Positions 1-9,547 of a stretch of 36,783 nt of DNA are shown here, piece after piece. The stretch spans positions 4,457 through 41,239 of the forward strand of contig FN648677.1 in NCBI GenBank assembly GCA_000310025.1. Direction: 5' to 3'. The position numbers were made by a program, and so were the translations under genes. The DNA comes from Ectocarpus siliculosus. Taxonomy: Eukaryota; Sar; Phaeophyceae; Ectocarpales; Ectocarpaceae. The notes beneath the pieces are model-generated. The model saw only the letters and a list, made by a program, of their open reading frames with translations, was not told the origin of the DNA and made no database searches. How positions within the stretch are numbered: position 1 is the first letter of the stretch; every line of letters begins with the position of its first letter.

Positions 1-38
1 CGTCCCAGGGCTGTCCCATGGGACGTCCCACGTGGGCT
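1..38 (-). repeat. Edge of a palindrome-rich dispersed repeat
   Basis: The first bases, read as the reverse complement, match the start of the island at 12515: a CCCACGTGGGAC block, then GTCCCATGGGAC, then AGCCCTGGGA. The match continues outward into the flank (ATTATTG and GTACTTACAT) up to about position 56. The window therefore opens inside an inverted second copy of the repeat. The rest of this copy lies outside the window. Confidence 0.75.
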
Positions 39-56
39 CCCAATAATGTAAGTACC

Positions 57-537
57 CCAAAATACTTTATTTACTAAACACACCCTGGCAGAGAATCTAC
101 ACACCAATAATCAGAGCACCCCTTCAAATAAATGCAATATCTAGAGGGATGCGATAAGACCCAAGGAACTGTCTTTGCGATTATAATAGCGGCACCCGGC
201 ATACATATATAGCAGCCAACAGACAAACTCATCATGTGTATGTGAGTGTGCAGCGGGCGTCATGTGAAATAACCGCACCGCCGTAATAGCCAGAAAGGCG
301 TAACGGTAGTCACGGACAACAACAAACGGTGCGTGTGTTCCGCAGCTACCACCGTAGAGGGCGGAATTATGGACGGGCAACGTACATTACATATGTATGC
401 GGTAACCAACTATTCATGATGTTTCGAGTAGTCCACACCACGTGTGCCACAGCGGCGCAAGCTTGTGTAACAAGCAGCGGCGTGTGTGTGCAGAAGCGTG
501 CAATTGGAACCAAAAAAATGTGTGTGTGTACGCAGTA
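57..537. other. Non-coding stretch, GT/CA-rich
   Basis: No gene is supported here. Short frames on both strands overlap each other and match no family I know. The stretch is rich in GTGTGTG and GCGTGTG runs, especially 480-537, and blends into the degenerate repeats that follow. Confidence 0.5.
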
Positions 538-1243
538 GCGTGCAAGTGCAACCAGGCGGTCGCACGGATTTGAATTTGACTACAAATAAATAAGGTATGG
601 CATACATGTACTTCCATGATGTGAGGACCGGCAACAGCTGCAGGCCTTCATCAATAGAGTGGCAGCTAGGTACGTGAAACACCAATAGCCAGGTTGGTTG
701 TTGTGGACACACCCGTGCAACAGCCAACAAGACGACACCTGCGGCGGACAAAACATCAGCGTGCCTGTGTGCAGTGTGCAGCAGGGTTTTCGTCGTGAAG
801 AAAATGCGTGGACAGCAACAGTTGGGCAATGGCGTGTAGCAGCTAACAACCACAATGTCGATAGTTGCACAAACGTAAAAGCACAGCAACACGTAAACCT
901 GTTGTGGACAAACATCAGCGTGTCTGTGTACCGGGATTTTCGTCATGAAAAAACTGCGTGCGCAATGATAGGGGGGGGGGGCAACGGCGTGAAACAACTA
1001 ACCATTGAAACGGTGGTGAGTCGACTAACAATGCCATCGGCGCATGTATGCAGCAGTAACAAACACCAAAAGCGTACACGTGCAACCAGGTGGTCGCACG
1101 AATTTGACTTTGACTAAATACGTACCTGGTATGACATTCCATGATGTGAGGACCGGGCAACAGCGGCAGGCCTTTATCAATAGAGTGTCAACTAGATACT
1201 AGGTGCATGAAACACCCAATAGCCATGGTTGGTTGTGGAAACG
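538..1243. repeat. Pair of direct repeats about 525 bp apart
   Basis: A segment at about 538-705 recurs diverged at about 1074-1243. Both contain GTGCAACCAGG, a TTTGACT stretch, CCATGATGTGAGGACCGG, AATAGAGTG and GGTTGGTTGT in the same order. The DNA between them (706-1073) has its own weaker internal repeat, a TTTTCGTC-TGAA block at about 787 and again at about 937, plus a G run at about 970. This looks like an old tandem duplication or a decaying satellite. No coding role is visible. Confidence 0.65.
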
Positions 1244-1281
1244 CCGACAAGAACCGTCTGTTGTTGGTTATTTATTTATTT

Positions 1282-1516
1282 ATTTTGTTTTCTTTCGAAT
1301 TGCTTCATTATTTCTTCGGTTTCTAGGCTACGTGTTGGGGAGAGAGACGCACGAAACGCTCATCGTCTCTCCGGCCGCGTTAGCTGCAAAGGCCGGCGTC
1401 AACTCTTACAAATCCATCTCTCTCCCCACCAATACTAGCCGGGGGACTACGACTGCAAACGCAGGAGTCCCAAAACTGACCAAGTCCTCAAATGGTACAC
1501 ACCATTCTACAACACC
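1282..1516. repeat. Repeat A, copy 1
   Basis: This 235-bp repeat starts ATTTTGTTTTCTTTCG and ends CTACAACACC. It matches 1851-2085 with essentially one difference, a C/A in CACCAATACT against CACAAATACT. It contains a small stem, GGAGAGAGACG pairing with CGTCTCTCC. Confidence 0.9.
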
Positions 1517-1584
1517 TGACTAGATACCGAATATTCCCGAACTTATGCCCCCACCTTCAAAAGAAAAGGGATGGGAGGGCGGGA

Positions 1585-1854
1585 TTTTCTAAACTGCCGC
1601 CGCTACTGCGTTAGGCGGCTGCTGCTGTCCTTCCGTTGCTTCACGCGCTCTGTAGCTGTCACACGTTACCCCACTTTGCTACAGCCCCTACGTGGACTCG
1701 ATCACGGAAAGACACCCCCAACTATAGACTAATAATTCCAAACACCGTGACCCTGGGTTTCCGGTAGAAAATGAAGCCAAATTCAAATTCGACTGTTACA
1801 AAATAAACACCAGTTTATTCTATCTGCTTCGACGAACAAACCTTCCTTTTATTT
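1585..1854. repeat. Repeat B, copy 1
   Basis: This 270-bp repeat starts TTTTCTAAACTGCCGCC and ends CCTTCCTTTTATTT. It matches 2624-2893 with about five single-base differences. A diverged relative lies at 29949-30215. Confidence 0.9.
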
Positions 1855-2085
1855 TGTTTTCTTTCGAATTGCTTCATTATTTCTTCGGTTTCTAGGCTAC
1901 GTGTTGGGGAGAGAGACGCACGAAACGCTCATCGTCTCTCCGGCCGCGTTAGCTGCAAAGGCCGGCGTCAACTCTTACAAATCCATCTCTCTCCCCACAA
2001 ATACTAGCCGGGGGACTACGACTGCAAACGCAGGAGTCCCAAAACTGACCAAGTCCTCAAATGGTACACACCATTCTACAACACC
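1851..2085. repeat. Repeat A, copy 2
   Basis: This is the second copy of A. It starts on the ATTT shared with the end of B copy 1 and ends immediately before the recombinase-bearing interior. It is the same length as copy 1. Confidence 0.9.
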
Positions 2086-2126
2086 CACATCGAGGTCAGT
2101 TTCTGGACGACTACCGAATAAGTCAA

Positions 2127-2597
2127 CTATCCGTTCCCCCAGACGGTCCCCTCCCCCGGCTGTCTCGATACGATCCTACTGCCGTCTGTAAGTTTCCGTG
2201 ACACTCGCCGCGAATCCTCTACATTGTTTCGCGCGTACGGCTTATATGCATCCGACCTCCACTTCCCTTCTCTCTGAATCACTCGTTCTGCGATGTCTCC
2301 GCCCGATGCAAGAGCCGTCGCGCCTCCAATTCGCAACGAGTGCAACGCGTACTCCTGGGGGTTACGCCCCGACTTCGCTACCACTTCTCTGACTGCACGG
2401 AGGGCAGCAGTATACCTCACTACTCTCACTGCTCTTCCACTACGGTACGAAGCCAACGGTGCGGAGTCAGGCAACGTCGCATGACACGATAACAGCTCCA
2501 CCACAAGAGCCACCGCGCCGCCGCGTGCTCTCACACCTGACTGCGGTCCGGTGACTTCGTCTCGATATGGAGAGTCGCGTGCTGGTCGCTTCCCCAA
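2127..2597 (-). pseudogene. Tyrosine recombinase, C-terminal fragment
   Basis: A 156-codon minus-strand frame ends in the catalytic half of a tyrosine recombinase (DNA strand exchange by a phosphotyrosine intermediate). Visible motifs are HSLRIGGATA, with His86 and Arg89 of the H-x-x-R box, then GKW (Trp113 in the usual His/Trp position), then SDAYKPYARNN with the candidate nucleophile at Tyr121 or Tyr118. The N-terminal half with the first catalytic arginine is missing, and residues 1-40 do not look conserved, so the start codon is arbitrary. The motif style fits DIRS/Ngaro and Crypton-like recombinases. It fills most of the 538-bp interior between the A and B repeats, so it should be the remnant that mobilised this element. 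Identification as a tyrosine recombinase is firm; the subfamily is not. Confidence 0.8.
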
Positions 2598-2623
2598 TGC
2601 TTGCGCCGTGTCCCGTCCCGCCC

Positions 2624-2893
2624 TTTTCTAAACTGCCGCCGCTACTGCGTTAGGCGGCTGCTGCTGTCCTTCCGTTGCTTCACGCGCTCTGTAGCTGTCA
2701 CACGTTACCCGACTTTGCTACAGCCCCTGCGTGGACTCGATCACGGAATGACACCCCCAACTATAGACGAATAATTCCAAACACCGTGACCCTGGGTTTC
2801 CGGTAGAAAATGAAGCCAAATTCTAATTCGACTGTTACAAAATAAACACCAGTTTATTCTATCTGCTTCGACGAACAAACCTTCCTTTTATTT
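2624..2893. repeat. Repeat B, copy 2
   Basis: This is the second copy of B, ending in the same CCTTCCTTTTATTT as copy 1, after which the flank reads ATTGCATAG. It has the same 270-bp length as copy 1. Confidence 0.9.
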
Positions 2894-4280
2894 ATTGCAT
2901 AGTCTAAGTGTCCGCAGAATACATGTAGTAGATGTTTCCGTGCCAAAGAGGACTGCGGAACATCTTCCGACATCCATACGGTACACATGCCCACCGACAT
3001 CGCAGTGCAAACGTATGGTACGACCAGACCTCCCTCGTAGCCTTCTAAAGAGAAGCGCGCGTAGCTGCACAGCCATCAAGACGTAAGAGTCAAGGTGCTG
3101 ACCACACCATCAGCGCGTGTGCAGCAGCGATCAGCAGTCGATCCGTCCAAATCGAACAAAACATTCGTGAGCACAACAGCTGCGCATGTAAATAGAAATA
3201 CATAGCTGTAATGTAAACAACAGCAAATTAACCCTTTACAACAGCAAGGTGAAACTGTAACTGTTGTATCGATAACAATCAAGGGAAAGGCAACAACCAT
3301 CCCGGCGTGCGTGTGCAGCCGCACTCAGTCCAAACGAAATAAGACCGTCGTGAGCACCGTGAGGACACGGCGTGTGCAAGAGGGATCAGAGAGCGGCACA
3401 ACGGTTTGCAATTGTTTGCAACATCCAACGAGACGTAACTAACTGTGGAACGTCTGACAGCAACATCGGCGTCTTATGTGCAACAACAGCTGATCAGTGC
3501 AAAACGAACAAGACAGTCAGTCATCAGAGAACAAGCTGTGTCCGGCGACCCGCAGTCAAACGAATTAATTGTGTTGATTGCGTGACCTTCATGGGAGAAC
3601 GTCAACACAACGAACGGTGCGCGCACCGAATTGTATAAAACGAGAGTGTAGCTGAAGCAATAACCACACAACAAGAAGGAGGCACTCCTTCGTGGTGCGA
3701 CCCCAGGCCGCCTCATCAGTGTATATGGCAGACATACATGTGTGAGACCAAGCAGCCATGTGCGCCCCAGAGTTGTGGACAAACTGAACACCGAGCAGGT
3801 GTTCCACGGGCAACATTCGTGCGTGTGCCAACAGTGCTGCATCGTTCGCAACGGAACCATACAGCAGTGCCATCCGACACACGACGCGCGCGCATGTCTC
3901 TCCGCGCGAACAGACAGCCTAGCACGGGCATGACACGTCAACTTGGAGTACGGTGTCATACCCCGAAGAAAACTCGCACGCGAACCAACGGGTGCAGGTG
4001 TCAGCAAGAAACAAAAAAAAACAATTCGTGTGTGTGCTTTTTTTTTTTTTTTTTTCGAGAACTATCAAGCCATAACGTAGTAGTTCCGCAGAAAAAAATG
4101 ATGCATGTCCGCACATAAGACCACCATGGTTGCAGTGTCCACGTCAAGAATACCGCCAAACACCATCCTCTGGTTTGTCGTGTGCCCAGTGAGCAGCGCT
4201 GTTGGAAGAAGCGGCACTCAGATGTGGGCACTCCCCCCAAACGCAAAAGCACGTCCTCTAACGACGAGCCCTGATCGCTC
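2894..4280. other. Non-coding, degenerate GTGTGCAGC-type repeats
   Basis: No gene is supported. A weak motif, roughly TCCAAA-CGAA-AAGAC followed by TCGTGAGCAC, recurs at about 3145, 3326 and 3498 (spacing about 175 bp) among many GCGTGTGCA and AACAGC words. It resembles the repeats at 480-1070. Open frames up to 177 codons exist on both strands but have no recognisable domain and overlap one another. An A run and an 18-bp T run sit at about 4013-4056. Confidence 0.5.
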
Positions 4281-4700
4281 AACTCATGCGGTTGCGGTCA
4301 AAGGACCCCCCAAGGTCCAACGTAGCCCCCCCCCGTGCCCGGCACCAGCGCGGTGTAGCACGGCGAAGCATAGGCCGCGAAGGTCGCGTCCACGAACGTG
4401 GCCGTGTAGCGGTCAGGTTGAGGAGTGGAGGTAAACGCGGGCCCACCGGTGAGCGCGCAGTCGCTGTGGGGCCGAGAGAGCCACCGCCAAGCAGTCGCCG
4501 AAGCCGCCGCGGCGGAACGCCGCGTGTTGCGAGGCGGCCTGTTACTCTGTCAAGTATTTCCTGTCTCCTCGATAGCTCCGGCGTATTTCGGGAGAGAGAA
4601 AGGGGACTGAACAAGGTAGAGTCATTTTCCAACATGCTTCATGGGATATCTGACTCTTCCCGATTTCGTTCCGAAATCCGGATTCATCTCAAATCCGAGA
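4280..4700. other. GC-rich island, possible coding remnant
   Basis: The stretch at about 4286-4550 is markedly more GC-rich than its neighbours. A minus-strand frame across about 4290-4460 gives a plausible but unrecognised peptide containing DRYTATFVDATFAAY and GTGGGYVGPWG, with no start and an early stop. It could be a fragment of a transposon gene, but I cannot assign it. The plus-strand frame over the same bases is arginine-rich low complexity. Confidence 0.2.
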
Positions 4701-4708
4701 CTACTTCT

Positions 4709-5301
4709 GTATTCATGCGTGACTCTCCCACAGGCAACAACCCTGGTAAGTAGCGCTGTGGCGAAAACAAGCCGCCACCACCCACACACTATATATGTGT
4801 GTGGTTTAGGCATTTACACTTCTGTATTCATGCGTGAATCGCCCACAGGCAACAACCCTGGTAAGTAGCGCTGTTGCGAAAAGAAGACCACCACCACAGC
4901 CACCTCACACTATATATTATATGTGTGTGGTTTCGGCATTTACCCTTCTGTGTTCATGCGTGACTCGCCCACAGGCAACAGCCCTGGAAGTAGCGCCGTA
5001 GCGAAAACAAGCCCACCACCACGGCCACAACCCACACACAGTTTATGTGTGTCGTTTCGGCAATTACACCTCTGTATTCATGCGTGACTCGCCCACAGGC
5101 AACAACCCTGGTAAGTAGGGCTGTTGTGAAAACGAGCCCACCACCCAGCCGCGACACACAGTTTATGTGTGTGGTTTGGGCATTCACACTTGTTCATGCG
5201 TGACTCGCCCACAGGCAACAATCCTGGTAAGTAGCGCTGTGGCGAAAACAATCCCACCACCACGGCCGCCACACACTATTTATTTGTGTGGTTTCGGCAT
5301 T
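4709..5301 (+). repeat. Five-copy minisatellite, units about 111-126 bp
   Basis: Units start near 4709, 4824, 4950, 5074 and 5190. Each begins with a TTCATGCGTGA word, then CCCACAGGCAACA, CCTGGTAAGTAG, a CCACCACC stretch, and a CACACACTATATATGTGTGTG inverted repeat (shortened or altered in some copies). Each intact unit carries a 12-codon mini-ORF that reads MRDSPTGNNPGK and a stop; copy 2 has Glu for Asp and copy 3 has lost one base at its end. The same bases also form an AG acceptor, 12 nt, and a GTAAGT donor. The array ends about 320 bp upstream of the transposase start at 5626. Confidence 0.85.
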
Positions 5302-5625
5302 AGGGAGTTTCGGCGTTTTTTTTTGTTTTGTCAGACAAACTGGTCAGACAAAAGGCTCAGATATTTTTGGGTGGATATTTTATCCGACCGAGTTGCCTCA
5401 GATATTTTCGGCGGCGGGATCAGTGCCGAATGGATCTGACGTGGCGGTGGGTTTCGCACTGATTGGCCAAAGGCTGAGCATAGTTGAGCCGCATATTTTC
5501 TCGCCGCACCCGCTGCACAGGACTGTGCGCTGTGCGCACCACCAGCAATCGGTGTGCTGTGTGCCCTCTTCTCTCACTTAGTTGTCAGTCACGGCCTCAG
5601 TTGCCTGTGGACTAACAGTGAAGTG
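5302..5625 (+). promoter_or_regulatory. Upstream region of the PIF/Harbinger gene
   Basis: This is the gap between the minisatellite and the first ATG of the transposase. It contains a T run, a TCAGACAAA doublet at about 5328-5352, and an AT-rich block with two AGATATTTT words (about 5358 and 5400). It presumably holds the promoter and 5' untranslated region. No TATA box or terminal inverted repeat could be fixed. Confidence 0.3.
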
Positions 5626-8582
5626 ATGCCTCGCCTACGCATTAGAGAGAGAGTAGCACGTAGGACCCGTGCGCTTGCGTTCCTCCAACCGCTAGCGGCT
5701 TGCGAACTACACTCTCAAATGTGGTTCTGGGCACACATCGGCTTCATCTACACGGTTGGGCGGCTTCCTATCGACGACACGGCAACCCCTTTGCCCGCGA
5801 GGGACATCTTCACGTTCTTGAGCGCACAGGACTGCATCAACTTTCTCCGCTTTTCTCGAGAACAGGTATGTAGGTCAGGCCAGGAATAACTGCTGTTTGC
5901 GCTCCTGCTGCTCCTACAGCAGCAGCGCTGGTGTACGTGTATAGGTCGCAGAGGTTTGGGTCGTCCGGGCATCTCTCTCTCTGCCTGTCTCTCTCTGTCT
6001 GTCTCTCTGCCTCTCTCTGTCTCTCTCTCCTCTCTCTGTCCCTTTCTTACTGCGTCTGTCTCTCTGTGTGTCTGTGTTTCAGCGTGTCTATTGTATATGC
6101 TCTTACCTTAGCCCTCTGTGTGCCTGCCTGTCGGTTTACCTCGATCTACAAAAGTCTAGACTGTACAGGTTTCAAACCACACCTCTATATTTTTTCATGT
6201 GTGCCTCTCTTTTTTGCTCCCTGTGAGCCTCTCCCGCACACTTTCTCGCGACGACTCGATGCTGATCCCCGGAATAGAGAAGAAGTAGACTGCGTACACA
6301 TGGCATACAGTATAGAATTGTAAAGGCAAGGCTCCTCGTAATTCTTCGATAAAACCCAGGTATGCAATCCGGTGTGACTACAGAACGGGACCGAAAATGA
6401 CGAAAAATTAGGCTGAAAACAAATTACTCAAATGTTTTCGAAAACTATGAAAAGAGGGCTTTCACAGGTCAACCTCGGTGAAGACATAAGGAACAAGGGG
6501 TAGCTGGTGGGGCATGTCCAATAAGAAACGTCCCACTGCTGAGTCTGTCATGCTCCCACCCCCTGCCTAGGTGTGTAGTGTTCCGGTAGGGGGGGAGAGT
6601 TTTTTTTTCGCGGCTCGGTTGGCGCTACTCCAATGTTCGCCATACCGAACTGTCGGTTTAATACTGCATGAAGGCGCGTTGTTGTTCCCTTCGCCAGAAA
6701 TAAGAGAATAAGCAAGTATGAGATTCAGCAGGATGCGACAGCCCACAGGAATAAGAAAACGGCTTGAAGACAGTAGCCGACTTCGGCTGGTCCTTCTGCC
6801 CAACATCAGAAATTGAGGCTCGACCCGATTTGGACGTTCCTTATCTCCGGGGCCGTTCTGTAGTGTCAGTGACCGGCAATGTCTACCGCAGTACCTGCGC
6901 CATGCTGGGTCCTGTACTGCATTCGCATACGACCAGACGTACATATTTTGCGTAGCATCCGACGGGTACCACGCAAGCCATATATCGTATGCTCAGGACA
7001 GATTCGAGTTCTCGTCGTCCTTATTGCGTTGGCGTCCTGCTGGAGTCCATCGATGAAACGAGACGTTGACTTCGTGCTGACCACTGACCCCTGTGTTTTT
7101 AGGTAGTGGGGATTATTGGGTCGCGTAATCTCATGCAATCCTGCCGTAGCCCCCACGAACTTGTCCACTGATTAATACACTCTTTTTGCCGCGCCCGATG
7201 CCGTTTGTTGCTGCCGAACCGTAGATCATCATCACGGTGCAGCACCTCTGTGTGCCAGACATGATTCGGACAGACTGTGGGTACGTCATCGCTGGGCGTA
7301 CGGCACTCTGCGTGCTGCTGTATCGGCTGGCTTTCCCGTGCCGGTACAAGGACATGCGCTTGATATTTCACAGGTCGGATTCATGTCTCTGCGAAACCTT
7401 CAACTACATGCTGCACTTCATGAATGAGACGTGGGGGTCGATGCTGACCCTAGATTTAGGGAGGCTGGTACCGCGGCTGGACTTTTTCGCAGAGAGGCTA
7501 CAGACATGGGGTTGTCCCCTGCCCAACTGCTGGGCGTTCATCGACGGCACCGTGCGCGCTATCTGTAGGTGCGTGTTCAGTAGCACCAAGCAAGAGGATC
7601 AATTGGTCCATTATAACACCCTCAGTCGTCATGGTCCTGTTGTTTTCTACTCCAATCCCATGATTGTCTTCTAAAGAACATTGGCCGTTTCCCTTCACCG
7701 GGAGGTTATCTCCGCCATCTCGTGGTGTACATTTGGAGCGCATAGTACAACTGCCGAGAGACAGGTCCACCCAAACTTCTCCACAGTCCCTTATTTGCTG
7801 AAAACCTGTAGCGGCCCGCAGGAGTTAAGAATACCCGTCATACGGCAGCAATAAACATAGTCGTTATTTGTAAGACCCCCGGTTGTTGTCCGTGCACGTG
7901 TCCTCACCCTACACGCGAGGAGGGCGTGACACCAAACGCATTCTGGCATTTGCGAGCCTTCTCGGTGTTTGCGTAATCGTGTTGGAGGAGCATTTGGTCC
8001 CCCCAATTCCTTTCTGACCCTGCTTGTACGTAATTGTTGCACCTGGGGTATTCGACAGGACGATACGAGAGCAACGCGCGTTCTTCAACGGACACAAGCG
8101 CTACCACGCGATTAAGCTCCAGAGTGTTGTCACTCCGGACGGCATCATGGTAGACCTCTTTGGGCCGGAGCTGGGCACTCGGCATGACGTCCACCTGTTG
8201 CACGAGTCTGGTGTGCTCGTGATGTGCCAAGAACACATGAACAGTGCATCTGGAGACCCGTACGTCGTCTACGGGGACCCCGCGTATGGCATGAGTACCC
8301 ACCTCAACTGCCCGTACTCCGCGGAGGCGTATGGTCCCCTATCGGCGGGTATGATTGAGTTCAACAAGCAAATGAGTGCATGCAGAGTCGCCGTGGAGTG
8401 GGTATTCAAGGAGATGACGTCGAAGTGGGCATTCGTTGCGCTCAAGAACCAACAGAAGCATCTTCTGAGCCCCATAGGGGTACGTACAGTACATCCACAG
8501 CTGCTTGAACGGGGGCAACGAGATCTCCCAGTTTTTCGAGTGCCCACCGCCGTCGTTAGAGGAGTACCTGGGTGTTGCGTAA
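5626..8582 (+). CDS. PIF/Harbinger DDE transposase, three exons, one frameshift
   Basis: This gene encodes the DDE nuclease that cuts and moves PIF/Harbinger DNA transposons. Exons are 5626-5865, 7225-7568 and 8059-8582, giving about 368 residues, normal for the family. Exon 1 ends in the N-terminal signature FLRFSREQ. Exon 2 has GRTALCVLLYRLAFP and FIDGT, with the first catalytic Asp at about residue 187. Exon 3 opens with QRAFFNGHKRYHAIKLQ and carries GDPAYG (Asp about 268) and AVEWVF (Glu about 308), completing the triad. Donors are CAG/GTATG and TAG/GTGCG; acceptors are GTAG and ACAG. The joins restore family-typical sequence across both introns. The tail (YVQYIHSC, then FFECPPPSLEEYL) is one base out of frame, after ATAGGGG at about 8479. 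This could be a real lesion or an error in the G run. The ATG at 5626 is the first in frame that gives a sensible N-terminus. Confidence 0.88.
5970..6075 (+). repeat. CTCTCTGT microsatellite
   Basis: Imperfect repeats of CTCTCTGTCT and CTCTCTGCCT run for about 100 bp inside intron 1. Confidence 0.8.
6761..6835 (+). repeat. Dispersed 70-bp segment, copy 1
   Basis: GACTTCGGCTGGTCCTTC, a variable 20 bp, and then GGCTCGACCCG recur in the opposite orientation at about 20575-20646. The copies are clearly diverged, roughly three quarters identical by eye. This copy lies in intron 1 of the transposase. Confidence 0.65.
7569..8058 (+). other. Intron 2 of the PIF/Harbinger gene
   Basis: This 490-bp intron begins GTGCGT and ends TCGACAG. 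It splits an arginine codon (phase 2). Removing it joins RAICR to TIREQRAFFNGHKR, the standard order in this family. Confidence 0.85.
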
Positions 8583-9547
8583 GATTGTATGCAGAACGCG
8601 TACTGTTCCCATTCGTGTGTGGTCGCGGTATCGCCACGATGAATGGTCGGCGTACGACTACTACTGTGCTCTGGTGACTCTAGTATCCGTCTTGTCTTCC
8701 TTTCATCGGTGATCCTAATGGCTTGTGGCTTGCGGAAACTGAACGGATAGTATTGGGCCGTACGCGCAGAAGTGGTAATGGTCAACAAGCTGAAACATCG
8801 TTTTTGTTCCAATCTTTTGTTCGAGTGGCGAAATGCTCCTGCAGGAATGCTGGTGTCATGAAGATATTTGCTGAGGAATATTCTTGTGGATTGGCATCTT
8901 GAGAAGTACTGAGAAGCGATCTGGATGGCGATCGCAGTTCAACCTTGTACGGCGTTGGTTTTCGGGGGAGGATCCGTCATTAATTGGTGATTGGTGGAGA
9001 CGGGTTTGGACGGAAGAGGTAGGATTTGGGAGAGGGTACTGTCTTGAGGGGACAGAATATGTACTGATGGATGAAGAAACATGATTAGGTATTTGGTGAA
9101 TCAACGGATTCCAGACGGTGACGTCTTGCAGGACACCGTTGTCTGGGGAGATTCAGTACGAATTGGAACGATGGACTATCAATGTTGGGATTGAGGCTAC
9201 TAAGGCCACGTTGCGCGATGTGAGGCCAAGAATCAATATATCGTATCTACTGTAGTACCGACGGGCTGCTGTAAGTACTCAGTATGTACGGATCGCACTA
9301 GGTACGGATAGCACTAGGTTTGGATCTACGGAGATCTAGGTTGCGTGTATCATGTTGGTATGCGTTTTGTAGAAGGGCGATACCCCTTCTACGTGCATGG
9401 ACACCAGTCCCAAACTTCGTTTTTGTTCACGATCCAATTACAAATTTTGTATCTGACTAGAGATACCTAAGGTCAACTTGGGGACGAAACATGCAAAAAT
9501 GAAAGCTGGAGGGAGGGTCAACAGCAACGTGCGGTAAAGCATGAGTT
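8583..9547. other. Downstream of PIF/Harbinger, no assigned gene
   Basis: No gene is assigned. A plus-strand frame at 8884-9084 (66 codons, with RRWFSGEDPSLIGDWWRRVW) looks protein-like but matches nothing I know, and it could belong to the second ORF that Harbinger elements often carry. At 9286-9320, GTACGGAT-GCACTAGG is repeated twice. I could not find a terminal inverted repeat pairing with the 5.3-kb side. Confidence 0.3.

Larger units (their letters stand above)
1282..2893 (-). mobile_element. Short tyrosine-recombinase element with A-B-A-B repeat layout
   Basis: Two unrelated sequences, A (235 bp) and B (270 bp), each occur twice in the order A, 68-bp spacer, B, A, 538-bp interior, B. 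The interior carries a tyrosine-recombinase fragment on the minus strand. Read on that strand, the order is B, recombinase, A, B, spacer, A. That is the split direct repeat topology of PAT and Ngaro elements (A1-ORF-B1-A2-B2), except for the 68-bp gap. The layout can also be read as two units, each starting with A and ending with B, joined in tandem. An ATTT tetramer sits at the left edge, the B/A junction and the right edge, as expected if a recombinase joined circles at a short core. The copies are about 98-99% identical, so the element is young. It lacks a reverse transcriptase and is non-autonomous. Confidence 0.75.
5866..7224 (+). other. Intron 1 of the PIF/Harbinger gene
   Basis: This 1359-bp intron begins GTATGT and ends CCGTAG. 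It separates FSREQ from the next conserved block and is phase 0. It contains a CT-rich microsatellite (about 5970-6075), a 70-bp segment also found inverted near 20.6 kb, and no other gene I can recognise. Its length could include a later insertion. Confidence 0.75.

Noticed and set aside
3474-4007. Minus-strand frame of 177 codons
   Set aside because: It lies in degenerate repeats, overlaps open frames on the other strand and shows no domain.
4286-4753. Arginine-rich plus-strand frame of 155 codons
   Set aside because: It is low-complexity translation of a GC-rich island and runs into the minisatellite.
4709-5301. CRISPR-like reading of the regular repeats
   Set aside because: The units are repeated along their whole length without unique spacers, and the context is eukaryotic. 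It is a minisatellite.
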